64,000 bases of DNA from Pseudovibrio sp000156235 (GTDB taxonomy: Bacteria; Pseudomonadota; Alphaproteobacteria; Rhizobiales; Stappiaceae), in contig NZ_DS996811.1 in the NCBI RefSeq assembly GCF_000156235.1, positions 62,001-126,000 on the forward strand. Direction: 5' to 3'. A program made the translations under genes and the position numbers. Positions 8,285 to 16,456 of this stretch are shown one piece after another. Under the pieces are notes generated by a model that ran no database searches, was not told where the DNA came from, and saw only the letters and a list, made by a program, of their open reading frames with translations. The first letter of the stretch is position 1; the number at the start of each line of letters is the position of its first letter.

Positions 8285-9568
8285 ATGAAACTCATTCGGC
8301 TCGCGGCAGCGGCTTCATTTTTTGCGTGTTCATCATTTTCATTGGCCAGTGCTGAGACAGAACTCAAGCTCTGGAATCTGACCAGCTCCTCTGATGCGGT
8401 CAACAAACATTGGGAAGAGGTGATCGCCACCTTTGAGGAGGCGCATCCGGGCATCAAGATCAATTACGAGACATTTCCCAGTGATGCTTACAAGACAGGC
8501 CTGCAAGTGGCGCTGGCGTCTGATGCGGGGCCAGACATCTTCTTCAACTGGTCCGGCGAGGACGCTGCCGTTCTCTCGCGCAACGGCTTAACCGCTGACT
8601 TGACCGAGATTGGCGCAAAGCCGGGTATGTGGGGAGAGAAGATTGCGCCGGGCATGTTTGATGCCTTCACGGTTGGCGGCAAAATCCACGGTGTGCCAAC
8701 TCACCTGATCACCAAGTATATGTTCTACAACACCAGCTTCTTTGCAGATAACAACCTCAGCGTTCCAAGCACACTTGGTGAGCTGAAAGCCTCCTGTAAG
8801 GCAATCCGCGACATCAACCCGCGCATGTCTCCTATCTCACTGGGCAACGCAGAAAAGTGGAAAGGCGTGCACTACATCTCCACGCTGAACCAGAAGATTG
8901 TCGGCGAAGAGCAAGTGGCAAAAGACTATGCGTTGCAAGGTGAAGCCTCTGAACTGTTCTCTGATCAAGGTTATGTGGAAGCACTGCAAACACTCGTAGA
9001 TCTCAGTCAGGCTGGTTGCTTCAACAAAGCACCAAACGCTACCACGGCAGATGCTTCACGCAGCCTGTTTGCGGCGGGTCAGGCGGCCATGATCTATTGC
9101 GGCAACTGGTGTCCGGGTACGTTTGACAGTGAAGGTCTTGAAGGCGGTTATGATCTGGCCCGCTTCCCGGCAGCAGAAAACGGAAAAGGCAATCAGGACT
9201 ATAACTTCGCCCTGCTGGAAGGCTATCAAATCTCTGCCAGAACGAAGAATCTGGATGCAGCTTCGGCCTTCGTGAACTTCCTCGTCTCCGGTGAAACACA
9301 GGCCAAACGCGCACGTGACTTTGGTCGCCTGCCCGTCAACGCCTCTCACATGGGTGAAGAAGACGGCACACCGATCTTCCGCAAAATCGCCAAGGATGCA
9401 GGCAGTTATGCCGGTCTGGTGCTTATTCTGGATGTGGGATTGGAGAAGTCCGTTTCTGAGCATTACCTCAGCATCATTCAGGAAGTGCTGAATGAAACCA
9501 AGACTCCCGAGCAAGCCATGGGTGAAATCCGTGCGCGCGCTCAAAAGGCAAAAGAGCAACAGGGCTAA
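8285..9568 (+). CDS. Extracellular sugar-binding protein of a second ABC importer
   Basis: A periplasmic binding protein of 427 residues. The ATG at 8285 follows a GGGGGA ribosome-binding site and starts a Sec signal peptide (MKLIRLAAAASFFACSSFSL, then ASA before ETEL). The mature protein has the family 1 pattern (VIATFEEAHPGIKINYETFP, ALASDAGPDIFFNWSGED, AAGQAAMIYCGNW). It is the first gene after the palindromic operator and is followed by permease, ATPase and glycoside-hydrolase genes on the same strand. The ligand is likely an oligosaccharide that the downstream hydrolase can cleave; this is inferred from context. Confidence 0.94.
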   Translation: MKLIRLAAAASFFACSSFSLASAETELKLWNLTSSSDAVNKHWEEVIATFEEAHPGIKINYETFPSDAYKTGLQVALASDAGPDIFFNWSGEDAAVLSRNGLTADLTEIGAKPGMWGEKIAPGMFDAFTVGGKIHGVPTHLITKYMFYNTSFFADNNLSVPSTLGELKASCKAIRDINPRMSPISLGNAEKWKGVHYISTLNQKIVGEEQVAKDYALQGEASELFSDQGYVEALQTLVDLSQAGCFNKAPNATTADASRSLFAAGQAAMIYCGNWCPGTFDSEGLEGGYDLARFPAAENGKGNQDYNFALLEGYQISARTKNLDAASAFVNFLVSGETQAKRARDFGRLPVNASHMGEEDGTPIFRKIAKDAGSYAGLVLILDVGLEKSVSEHYLSIIQEVLNETKTPEQAMGEIRARAQKAKEQQG

Positions 9569-9599
9569 CCCCTCCACGCTTTCAGCAGAGTCTTAACGC

Positions 9600-10375
9600 A
9601 TGACAGTACTTTTGGAACAGGAGAGCGCGGCCCGCCGCGCCACTCCATCCTCCATCTTCGGCACGAGGTCTATTTTCGGATGGATCATGGTGTTACCGGC
9701 CCTCAGCCTGTTCGCCTTGTTCATCCTCGTGCCGTTTATCCAGACACTCGTTTACTCGCTTTACAAATTCGGTCTCACGTCACCCACCAAACAGTTTGTT
9801 GGTTTCTCGCATTACATTGAGATTGTGCAGGACGAAGTGTTCTGGATTGCATTTGAAAACAACATCATCATCGCAATCACGGGCATCATTTTACAGATTG
9901 GCGTAGGCTTGCTGTTGGCCGCCATTCTGGATCGCGGCATCAAACGCGGGAAGAGCGTGATCAGCGCGATCATCTTCATGCCCATCGTCATCTCCACTAT
10001 TGCGATCGGTCTGTTATGGCGGCTGGTGTTTGACCCCAACACGGGCATGATTGAAGAGCTGTTCTTCAACATGGGTTGGTCAACACCCATGCGCGGTTGG
10101 CTGGGCGATCCGGACATCGCCCTTTACGCCATCATCTTCGTGGGCTTCTGGCAGTACACTGGTTTTATGATGATTATCCTGCTCGCGGCCATGCAGGGCA
10201 TCCCGCGGGAGCTTTATGAGGCTGCCAAACTGGACGGCGCTGGCCCGATCCTCAGCTTCTTCAACGTCACATTGCCAGAGCTACGCAACGTACTGATTGT
10301 CTGTGTTCTCATCACCGTCATCAGTGCCTTTAAAGTCTTTGATCTTGTTTATGTTCTCACCTCAGGCGGTCCCGG
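9600..10375 (+). CDS. Sugar ABC transporter permease, MalF type, 3' end lost in N gap
   Basis: The reading frame starts at ATG 9600 (MTVLLEQESAARRATPS) and runs 258 codons before the run of Ns. Membrane segments are visible from about residue 27 (GWIMVLPALSLFALFILVPF), and the EAA loop reads ELYEAAKLDGAGPILSFFNV followed by TLPEL. Family members have about 290-310 residues, so roughly 35-50 residues lie in the gap. The continuous frame across the Ns to 11384 is an artefact that joins this gene to the next permease. Confidence 0.9.
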
Positions 10376-11103
10376 NNNNNNNNNNNNNNNNNNNNNNNNN
10401 NNNNNNNNNNNNNNNNNNNNNNNNNNNNNNNNNNNNNNNNNNNNNNNNNNNNNNNNNNNNNNNNNNNNNNNNNNNNNNNNNNNNNNNNNNNNNNNNNNNN
10501 NNNNNNNNNNNNNNNNNNNNNNNNNNNNNNNNNNNNNNNNNNNNNNNNNNNNNNNNNNNNNNNNNNNNNNNNNNNNNNNNNNNNNNNNNNNNNNNNNNNN
10601 NNNNNNNNNNNNNNNNNNNNNNNNNNNNNNNNNNNNNNNNNNNNNNNNNNNNNNNNNNNNNNNNNNNNNNNNNNNNNNNNNNNNNNNNNNNNNNNNNNNN
10701 NNNNNNNNNNNNNNNNNNNNNNNNNNNNNNNNNNNNNNNNNNNNNNNNNNNNNNNNNNNNNNNNNNNNNNNNNNNNNNNNNNNNNNNNNNNNNNNNNNNN
10801 NNNNNNNNNNNNNNNNNNNNNNNNNNNNNNNNNNNNNNNNNNNNNNNNNNNNNNNNNNNNNNNNNNNNNNNNNNNNNNNNNNNNNNNNNNNNNNNNNNNN
10901 NNNNNNNNNNNNNNNNNNNNNNNNNNNNNNNNNNNNNNNNNNNNNNNNNNNNNNNNNNNNNNNNNNNNNNNNNNNNNNNNNNNNNNNNNNNNNNNNNNNN
11001 NNNNNNNNNNNNNNNNNNNNNNNNNNNNNNNNNNNNNNNNNNNNNNNNNNNNNNNNNNNNNNNNNNNNNNNNNNNNNNNNNNNNNNNNNNNNNNNNNNNN
11101 NNN
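10376..11103. other. Assembly gap (run of Ns, 728 positions)
   Basis: All positions are N. From the lengths of the flanking permeases, the gap should hold the last part of the MalF-type gene and the first 550 or so bases of the MalG-type gene. The true length may differ from the number of Ns. Confidence 0.99.
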
Positions 11104-11384
11104 CGGTGTTTTTCATCGTGTTGCCGCTCTCAAAACCAGCACTGCTCAGCGCTGCGATCTTTCAGGTGGTGTTTGTCTGGAACGAGTTTCTCATCGCCCT
11201 TTTGATCCTCACCTCCAAAGAGGTGAAGACACTGCCGTTGGGGCTGACATCCTTTCAGGGCCAGTACTCCAGCGATTGGGGTGCGATCATGGCTGCGGTG
11301 CTGCTTTCCGCCTTGCCCATCGTTGCGCTGTATCTGGCCATGCAAAAGCATTTTGTTCGTTCTCTTACAGGCATGGGAAAATAA
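11104..11384 (+). CDS. Sugar ABC transporter permease, MalG type, 5' end lost in N gap
   Basis: Only the C-terminal 93 residues or so are visible (VFFIVLPLSKPALLSAAIFQ, then VVFVWNEFLIALLILTS, and a final AMQKHFVRSLTGMGK). LPLSKPAL is the end of the EAA loop, VWNEFLIALL is typical of MalG-type permeases, and the final FVRSLTGMGK is the usual C-terminal tail of this family. Its TAA at 11382-11384 directly abuts the ATG of the ATPase gene. It is the second permease of the importer, with its start inside the N run. Confidence 0.9.
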
Positions 11385-12494
11385 ATGACGACGCTAACTA
11401 TTTCTAATCTCTGTAAGAGTTTCGGCGATGTGGACGTGCTGCATGACATCAATCTGGCCGTTCAAAGTGGTGAGTTTGTCGTGCTCGTCGGCCCAAGCGG
11501 CTGCGGAAAATCGACTCTCCTGAGGCTGATTGCCGGCCTTGAAGACATCATTGATGGCACCATCCAGATTGGTGAGCGTGTCATCAATGATGTCGAGGCC
11601 GACAAGCGCGGCATCGCTATGGTGTTCCAATCCTATGCGCTCTACCCGCATATGAGCGTTGAGCAAAACATCGGCTTCTGTTTACGCGTGGCCCGGCAAC
11701 CTTCCTCATTGATCAAACAGAAAGTGCAGGACGTTGCACAGACTTTGCAGATTGAGCAACTGTTGAAACGCAAGCCGGGAGAGCTTTCCGGCGGGCAGCG
11801 TCAACGCGTTGCCATTGGCCGCGCCATTGTTCGCGATCCGGATGTGTTCCTGTTCGACGAACCGCTCTCCAATCTGGATGCCGAGCTACGGGTGCAGATG
11901 CGCTTGGAGCTGATGAAGCTGCATAACAGGCTCAAGGCCACTATGATCTACGTAACCCACGATCAGGTGGAAGCGCTGACCATGGCCGACAAGATTGTCG
12001 TGATGCGTGATGGGGTGATTGAGCAGGTGGGTACACCCATCGAGCTCTTCAACAACCCGTGCAACAAGTTCGTCGCTGGCTTCATCGGCACGCCCAAGAT
12101 GAACTTCCTACATGGCCACATCACGGCCGTTTCCGAGCAAAGCTTGCATCTGGAACTGGGCGATGGTGTCGGGCTTGAGATACCAAACCGTTGGCGGGGG
12201 CACGACGCAGTTGCGCGTGGGCGGAAGGTCTGTGTGGGCATCCGGCCCAACGAGGTGGTGGAAGGGGAGCGCGGCCTTTCCACGCTGTGCGGCACCATCA
12301 GCGTTGTTGAGCAACTGGGCCGCGAGACGCTCTCGCACATGGTGTTGCCCAACAAGCAATACATCTCCGTTTTGGAGAACGGGCAGCACTTTCATGAGGC
12401 AGGGACGCCATGGACTGTCTCCCTAAAACCCGAAGCTATTTACCTGTTTGACGAGCACGAGCAAACCATCGCGCTCACCAAGGAATTTGCATAA
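11385..12494 (+). CDS. Sugar ABC transporter ATPase (MalK/UgpC type)
   Basis: A complete 369-residue ATPase starting directly after the permease stop. Motifs: Walker A GPSGCGKST (about residues 36-44), MVFQSYALYPHMSVEQN with the Q-loop, signature LSGGQRQRVAIGRAI, Walker B FLFDEPLSNLD, H-loop YVTHDQVEAL, then a TOBE-type C-terminal region (GIRPNEVVEGERG). It resembles the ATPase at the left edge of the window closely in the nucleotide-binding domain, as expected for paralogous sugar importers. Its stop overlaps the hydrolase start by one base (TAATG). Confidence 0.96.
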   Translation: MTTLTISNLCKSFGDVDVLHDINLAVQSGEFVVLVGPSGCGKSTLLRLIAGLEDIIDGTIQIGERVINDVEADKRGIAMVFQSYALYPHMSVEQNIGFCLRVARQPSSLIKQKVQDVAQTLQIEQLLKRKPGELSGGQRQRVAIGRAIVRDPDVFLFDEPLSNLDAELRVQMRLELMKLHNRLKATMIYVTHDQVEALTMADKIVVMRDGVIEQVGTPIELFNNPCNKFVAGFIGTPKMNFLHGHITAVSEQSLHLELGDGVGLEIPNRWRGHDAVARGRKVCVGIRPNEVVEGERGLSTLCGTISVVEQLGRETLSHMVLPNKQYISVLENGQHFHEAGTPWTVSLKPEAIYLFDEHEQTIALTKEFA

Positions 12495-14521
12495 TGACGA
12501 GAAGAACGCTGAATGATCCGCTGTTGCTGCGGCAGGTGCATCTGGATTTTCATACTGGCCCGCAAGTCCCTGACATCGGGTTGCATTTTGATGAAGACGA
12601 GTTTGGCGATACCTTGGTGAAGGCGGGCGTGCAATCCATCACTCTCTTCGCCAAATGCCATCACGGTTACTCCTACCATCCGACCAAGGTCGGCAAACCA
12701 CACCCAAACCTGAAAACCAATCTGCTACGTCGGCAGATAGATGCCTGCAAAGCCCGCGGCATCGCAACACCCATTTATCTGAGCTGCGCATGGGATGAGT
12801 TGGCCTGCCATGAACACCCGGAATGGCGCGTGGTGGACGAACACGGCAAATGGATCACCACCGGCGGGATTGACCATCTGCAGGGGCCGAGTTGGGGTAT
12901 TCTGGATTTCGGAACCAGCTATCTGGATTACCTTTGCGCCCAGATAGAAGAGGTCGCTCGATTGTTTCCGGAAAACGACGGAATCTTTCTCGACATCTGC
13001 CATCAGTATGTGAGCCTCAGCTCACAAAGCATGGATGCATTAAAGGCCAAAGGGTTGGATTGGCAGAACACCGAACATCTCGTGCAGCATGCGGCAGATA
13101 TGCGCGATGAGTTTTTGCGCAGAACCACGGCTGCTGCACGTTGTGTTCACGCAGACTTGCCAGTCTTTCACAACCACGGCCATGTGACCCGCGGCGACAG
13201 ACGTATCCTTGGCTTCGACAGTCATCTGGAAATCGAGAGTCTGCCAACAGGCGGCTGGGGCTATGAGCACTTTCCCGTCTCCGCTCGCTATGCCGAAACC
13301 ATCGGTGCCAAGTATCTGGGCATGACGGGTAAGTTCCACACCTTCTGGGGCGAATTTGGAACCTACAAACCCGGCGATGCTCTGGAGCAGGAAAGCGCTA
13401 TGATGCTGGCGTTTGGTGCAGGCAGCTCAGTGGGGGATCAGTTGCATCCCTCAGGCATTATTGACCAAACCACGTATGAGCGGATCGGGCAGGCTTTCAA
13501 GCTGATCAAGGATCGGGAGACGTATCACTCTGGCAGTGAGGGCCTTGCCGAGATCGGTGTCCTGTCTGCTGAAGCCATCAACGATCCTTACACCATCCGC
13601 ACCTGGCCCAAACACGTGCCGGGAGACGAAGGCGTTGTGCGCTTGCTGCTGGAATGTCAGATGCAGTTTGATGTTCTAGACAGGAGCTGCGATTTCGGCA
13701 CCTATAAACTCCTGATCCTGCCTGATGAGGTGCAGGTGGATGCTGATCTCAAGGCCAAGTTGGACACTTATCTGGCAGGTGGCGGCAAACTGTTGCTTTC
13801 CGGCAAAAGTGGCCTTGGCGAAGATGGGTTCCTGTTTGATATCGGTGCAGAGTATTGCGGGACTAGCCCGTTTGACGTGGACTACGCTCTTCTATCGGCA
13901 CCAGAGTTCGGCAATGCACCTAAAACACCGGTGTGTCTTTATGAAGGGTCACAACGGATCAGGGTAACCGATGGCATGTCTCTTGGAGATGTTTATGAGC
14001 CGTACTTTGCCCGATCCATCAAACACTTCTGCGGACACCAGCACACACCGAACAGACGTGAAAAGTCAGGCTATGCGGTCGGCGTCTGCAAAGGCCCGAT
14101 CACCTATCTCGCGCATTCGGTCTTTTCTATCTACATGCAGAAGGGGCCTGTGGTTTTGCTGGAGGCCCTGCGCAATCTCATTGGCTCTTTGCTGGAGGAG
14201 CCAATGGTCACCACCACCCATGAGCCTATGCCCGGTCTCAGGGTGATCCTGCGCCACCAGCCGGAGAACAAGCGCTATTTGCTGCATACCTTGTTCTCAA
14301 CTCCACGGCTGCGTGGCCAAAACAAGAGCACCAACATTGAAGTCATTCAGGAGAAAGTCCGGCTGCGCGACATCTCGCTGGATCTCAAGCTTCCCCGACC
14401 AATCACAGGTGCCGAGAGTGTGGATGCTGGCGAAGTAACGCTCAGCACAGTGGGCGATATCCAGCGCCTCCTGATTGGCGAACTCAACGGACATGCTGTC
14501 GTTCCATTGAGTTACGCCTAA
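12494..14521 (+). CDS. Glycoside hydrolase-like protein (GHL6 / beta-galactosidase-trimerisation type)
   Basis: A 675-residue cytoplasmic protein without signal peptide, translationally coupled to the ATPase gene. The N-terminal 350 residues look like a TIM-barrel hydrolase of the alpha-amylase-like GHL6 group (GVQSITLFAKCHHGYSYHPT near residue 40, DGIFLDICHQY near 165, KYLGMTGKFHTFWGEFGTYK near 275). Residues 350-550 resemble the glutamine-amidotransferase-like trimerisation domain of GH42-type enzymes (LLILPDEVQVDADLKAKLDT, then YLAGGGKLLLSGKSGL). Some enzymes of this build are alpha-L-fucosidases (GH151), which is a possible activity here, not shown. Being in the operon with an importer, it probably hydrolyses the oligosaccharide after uptake. 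Confidence 0.8.
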   Translation: MTRRTLNDPLLLRQVHLDFHTGPQVPDIGLHFDEDEFGDTLVKAGVQSITLFAKCHHGYSYHPTKVGKPHPNLKTNLLRRQIDACKARGIATPIYLSCAWDELACHEHPEWRVVDEHGKWITTGGIDHLQGPSWGILDFGTSYLDYLCAQIEEVARLFPENDGIFLDICHQYVSLSSQSMDALKAKGLDWQNTEHLVQHAADMRDEFLRRTTAAARCVHADLPVFHNHGHVTRGDRRILGFDSHLEIESLPTGGWGYEHFPVSARYAETIGAKYLGMTGKFHTFWGEFGTYKPGDALEQESAMMLAFGAGSSVGDQLHPSGIIDQTTYERIGQAFKLIKDRETYHSGSEGLAEIGVLSAEAINDPYTIRTWPKHVPGDEGVVRLLLECQMQFDVLDRSCDFGTYKLLILPDEVQVDADLKAKLDTYLAGGGKLLLSGKSGLGEDGFLFDIGAEYCGTSPFDVDYALLSAPEFGNAPKTPVCLYEGSQRIRVTDGMSLGDVYEPYFARSIKHFCGHQHTPNRREKSGYAVGVCKGPITYLAHSVFSIYMQKGPVVLLEALRNLIGSLLEEPMVTTTHEPMPGLRVILRHQPENKRYLLHTLFSTPRLRGQNKSTNIEVIQEKVRLRDISLDLKLPRPITGAESVDAGEVTLSTVGDIQRLLIGELNGHAVVPLSYA

Positions 14522-14545
14522 CGGGATGATTGCATCCTCTTTTAA

Positions 14546-14576
14546 ACCGGGAGGCCTCAGGTCTCCCGGTCTTTTT
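14546..14576 (+). terminator. Rho-independent terminator of the importer-hydrolase operon
   Basis: Perfect 8-base arms ACCGGGAG (14546-14553) and CTCCCGGT (14563-14570) with a 9-base loop, followed by CTTTTT. It lies 25 bases after the hydrolase stop and just before the convergent gene ending at 14585. Confidence 0.92.
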
Positions 14577-14584
14577 ATGAAAAG

Positions 14585-15022
14585 CTAAAGCCCGGTGAGC
14601 ACCATGTGAGGTTCACCATCAGAGGTCCTCTCGCTGGTCACTCCATCTGCATTCAACGTGCAGGTCACGCGGTGACGGAAGGAGGAAAAACTGTCAAAAC
14701 TCACCACATCCACCGCTTCGTCAAACTGCAAAGTCAAACGCACCCGGCAAGCTGCTACTGAACTCTGCACGCCAAGAACCTCCGCATCAAACCGCTGACC
14801 AAGGTACTTGCCCTGCACTCGGTCTCCAGGGCGCAGATACAGCACGGGCGGACGGTTGCCGACAGCGGCGTAAAGGGTGTTCCAATCCCGATAGCCATAC
14901 TGATGGGCGATAAGTTCCAATGTCTGGGAATGCGAAATGGTTTCGCCGCGTTTTTCCAGCGCAGCACGCAATTGCTTTGCCTGCGCTTTTAACGCAGAAA
15001 GGGAAGGAAGAGATCCATTCAT
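14585..15022 (-). CDS. Glyoxalase-superfamily-related small protein
   Basis: A 145-residue soluble protein. The first 55 residues match the short helical domain that occurs in proteins annotated as glyoxalase superfamily (LKAQAKQLRAALEKRGETIS, then HSQTLELIAHQYGYRDWNTL). The remainder (VLYLRPGDRVQGKYLGQRFD and a beta-rich stretch) shows no metal-binding or catalytic residues I can identify. It is convergent with the hydrolase operon and separated from the next minus-strand gene by nearly 200 bases, so it is probably transcribed alone. The function is unknown. Confidence 0.75.
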   Translation of the reverse strand: MNGSLPSLSALKAQAKQLRAALEKRGETISHSQTLELIAHQYGYRDWNTLYAAVGNRPPVLYLRPGDRVQGKYLGQRFDAEVLGVQSSVAACRVRLTLQFDEAVDVVSFDSFSSFRHRVTCTLNADGVTSERTSDGEPHMVLTGL

Positions 15023-15214
15023 GTCATAGCCTCAAACTATGCGGGATCAATTTGATGGGGCTCGCATTGCCACCAACCCGCTTGTTTAGGCTGATGTCGT
15101 CTCTCTTGTTTCAGGCTTCACCATGAGCAACGGCTCTGCGAGCGGCAGGGGCCTGAACCCTTGCCGCGCAACCTACAGAGGAAGCCGGAAACTGTCAAAC
15201 ACTGAGGTGAGGGC

Positions 15215-16396
15215 CTAATAGAACTTGCCGCGCGCAGTTACATGCCAGAGTGTTTCCACCACACCGCCACGCACGCCAACATACCAGTCGTGCAGGTTAC
15301 AGGTCGGGTCACAATGCCCAGGTACCAGCTTGATCTTGTCGTTGATTTTCAAAGTGTTCTGCGGATCTTTGAGAACACCGTGTTCATCTGAATAATCAAG
15401 GCTCTGCAGATCAGGTCGCTCAAACACCTCAGGCGGGCCTGAGTCGATGCTGTGCGCCTTCAGTCCCGCATCACAAACGGCCTGCCCATCAATGTCGGTG
15501 GACATGATTGAGGTTAGCAGAAAGAGCGCATGTTCAAAGGCGGGCAGATACTGACCATCTTTATCTTTCACGCGGCGATAATCCGCATCCATGAACAAAT
15601 AAGACCCACATTGCAGCTCGTTGAACACACCTGAAGCAGCCTCAAACGGGTAAGAGCCAGTGCCGCCACCGCCAACGATATCGCAATGGATCTCTTTGCT
15701 TTCCAGCAGATCAACCGCATCCTTGGTGATCGTGATCGCAGTATCCAACAGAGCCTTGCGATCCGCATACTCATAGGCATGCTGAGCCGCCCCCTGATAG
15801 GACTGGATACCAGCAAAATGCAGGTTGGGAGCATTAATGATCTCGGTCGCCAACTCCAGCACCGCTGCGCTGTCTGCCACACCACAGCGACTGCCGCCGC
15901 AGTCCAGCTCCACTAGAACTTCAAGTTCCGTACCATGCTTCACGGCAGCCTCAGAAAGGGCCGCGATGTTTGGCAGGTTATCCGTGCAGACGAGAATACG
16001 TGCACCCAGTTTTGGCAATTGAGCCAGACGGTCAATCTTGTAAGGATCGCAAACTTCGTTGGACACCATGATGTCCGTGATGCCTGCTCTTGCCAGCGCT
16101 TCGGCCTCGCTCACCTTCTGGCAGCACACACCGCAGGCATGACCTTGCTCCATCTGCAGTTTCGCAATCTCAGCAGATTTGTGCATCTTGCAGTGAGCCC
16201 GATGGCGAACCCCGTATCTGGCGATCTCATCGCGCATCTTAAAGAGATTATGGTCGAAGGCATCCAGATCCACGATCAGCGCAGGCGTTTGCACGTCCTC
16301 TATTTTCATCCCAGGCAAAGCGGGGATGTCATAGCCAAGCGTGTACTGGGAGAAATCTGAGGTCACGGCGAAATCCTTGCAGCAGGCAGCGTTCAT
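15215..16396 (-). CDS. DSD1-family PLP enzyme (D-threonine aldolase / D-serine dehydratase-like)
   Basis: A fold-type III PLP enzyme of about 393 residues (alanine racemase N-terminal barrel plus C-terminal metal-binding domain). The PLP lysine is in RHRAHCKMHKSAEIAKLQ near residue 63, and the C-terminal zinc-site motif PGHCDPTCNLHDWYVGVRGG is intact. Relatives cleave or dehydrate D-threo-hydroxy amino acids: D-serine dehydratase, D-threonine aldolase, or beta-hydroxyaspartate aldolase. The sequence alone does not choose between them. An upstream TTG at 16405 is an alternative start. The gene follows the E1 dehydrogenase gene by about 60 bases with a terminator-like hairpin between them, so the two may be partly co-transcribed. 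Confidence 0.85.
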   Translation of the reverse strand: MNAACCKDFAVTSDFSQYTLGYDIPALPGMKIEDVQTPALIVDLDAFDHNLFKMRDEIARYGVRHRAHCKMHKSAEIAKLQMEQGHACGVCCQKVSEAEALARAGITDIMVSNEVCDPYKIDRLAQLPKLGARILVCTDNLPNIAALSEAAVKHGTELEVLVELDCGGSRCGVADSAAVLELATEIINAPNLHFAGIQSYQGAAQHAYEYADRKALLDTAITITKDAVDLLESKEIHCDIVGGGGTGSYPFEAASGVFNELQCGSYLFMDADYRRVKDKDGQYLPAFEHALFLLTSIMSTDIDGQAVCDAGLKAHSIDSGPPEVFERPDLQSLDYSDEHGVLKDPQNTLKINDKIKLVPGHCDPTCNLHDWYVGVRGGVVETLWHVTARGKFY

Positions 16397-16416
16397 TGAG
16401 CGCAATGATCAAAACA

Positions 16417-16447
16417 GCAGAAGCAATGCACCACACATCGCTTCTGC
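16417..16447 (-). terminator. Intergenic hairpin, possible attenuator between the E1 and DSD1 genes
   Basis: Perfect arms GCAGAAGC (16417-16424) and GCTTCTGC (16440-16447), extended by an ATG/CAT pairing after one mismatch. On the minus strand it is followed by TGTTTTG, a short U-run. It lies between the E1 stop at 16457 and the DSD1 start, so it may end some transcripts and lower expression of the second gene. Confidence 0.6.
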
Positions 16448-16456
16448 CATGCAAGC

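Noticed and set aside
9600..11384. A single 594-residue ABC permease spanning the N run
   Set aside because: The N-terminal part is MalF-like and the C-terminal part is a complete MalG-type end; two EAA-loop regions are present. The frame is continuous only because Ns carry no stops.
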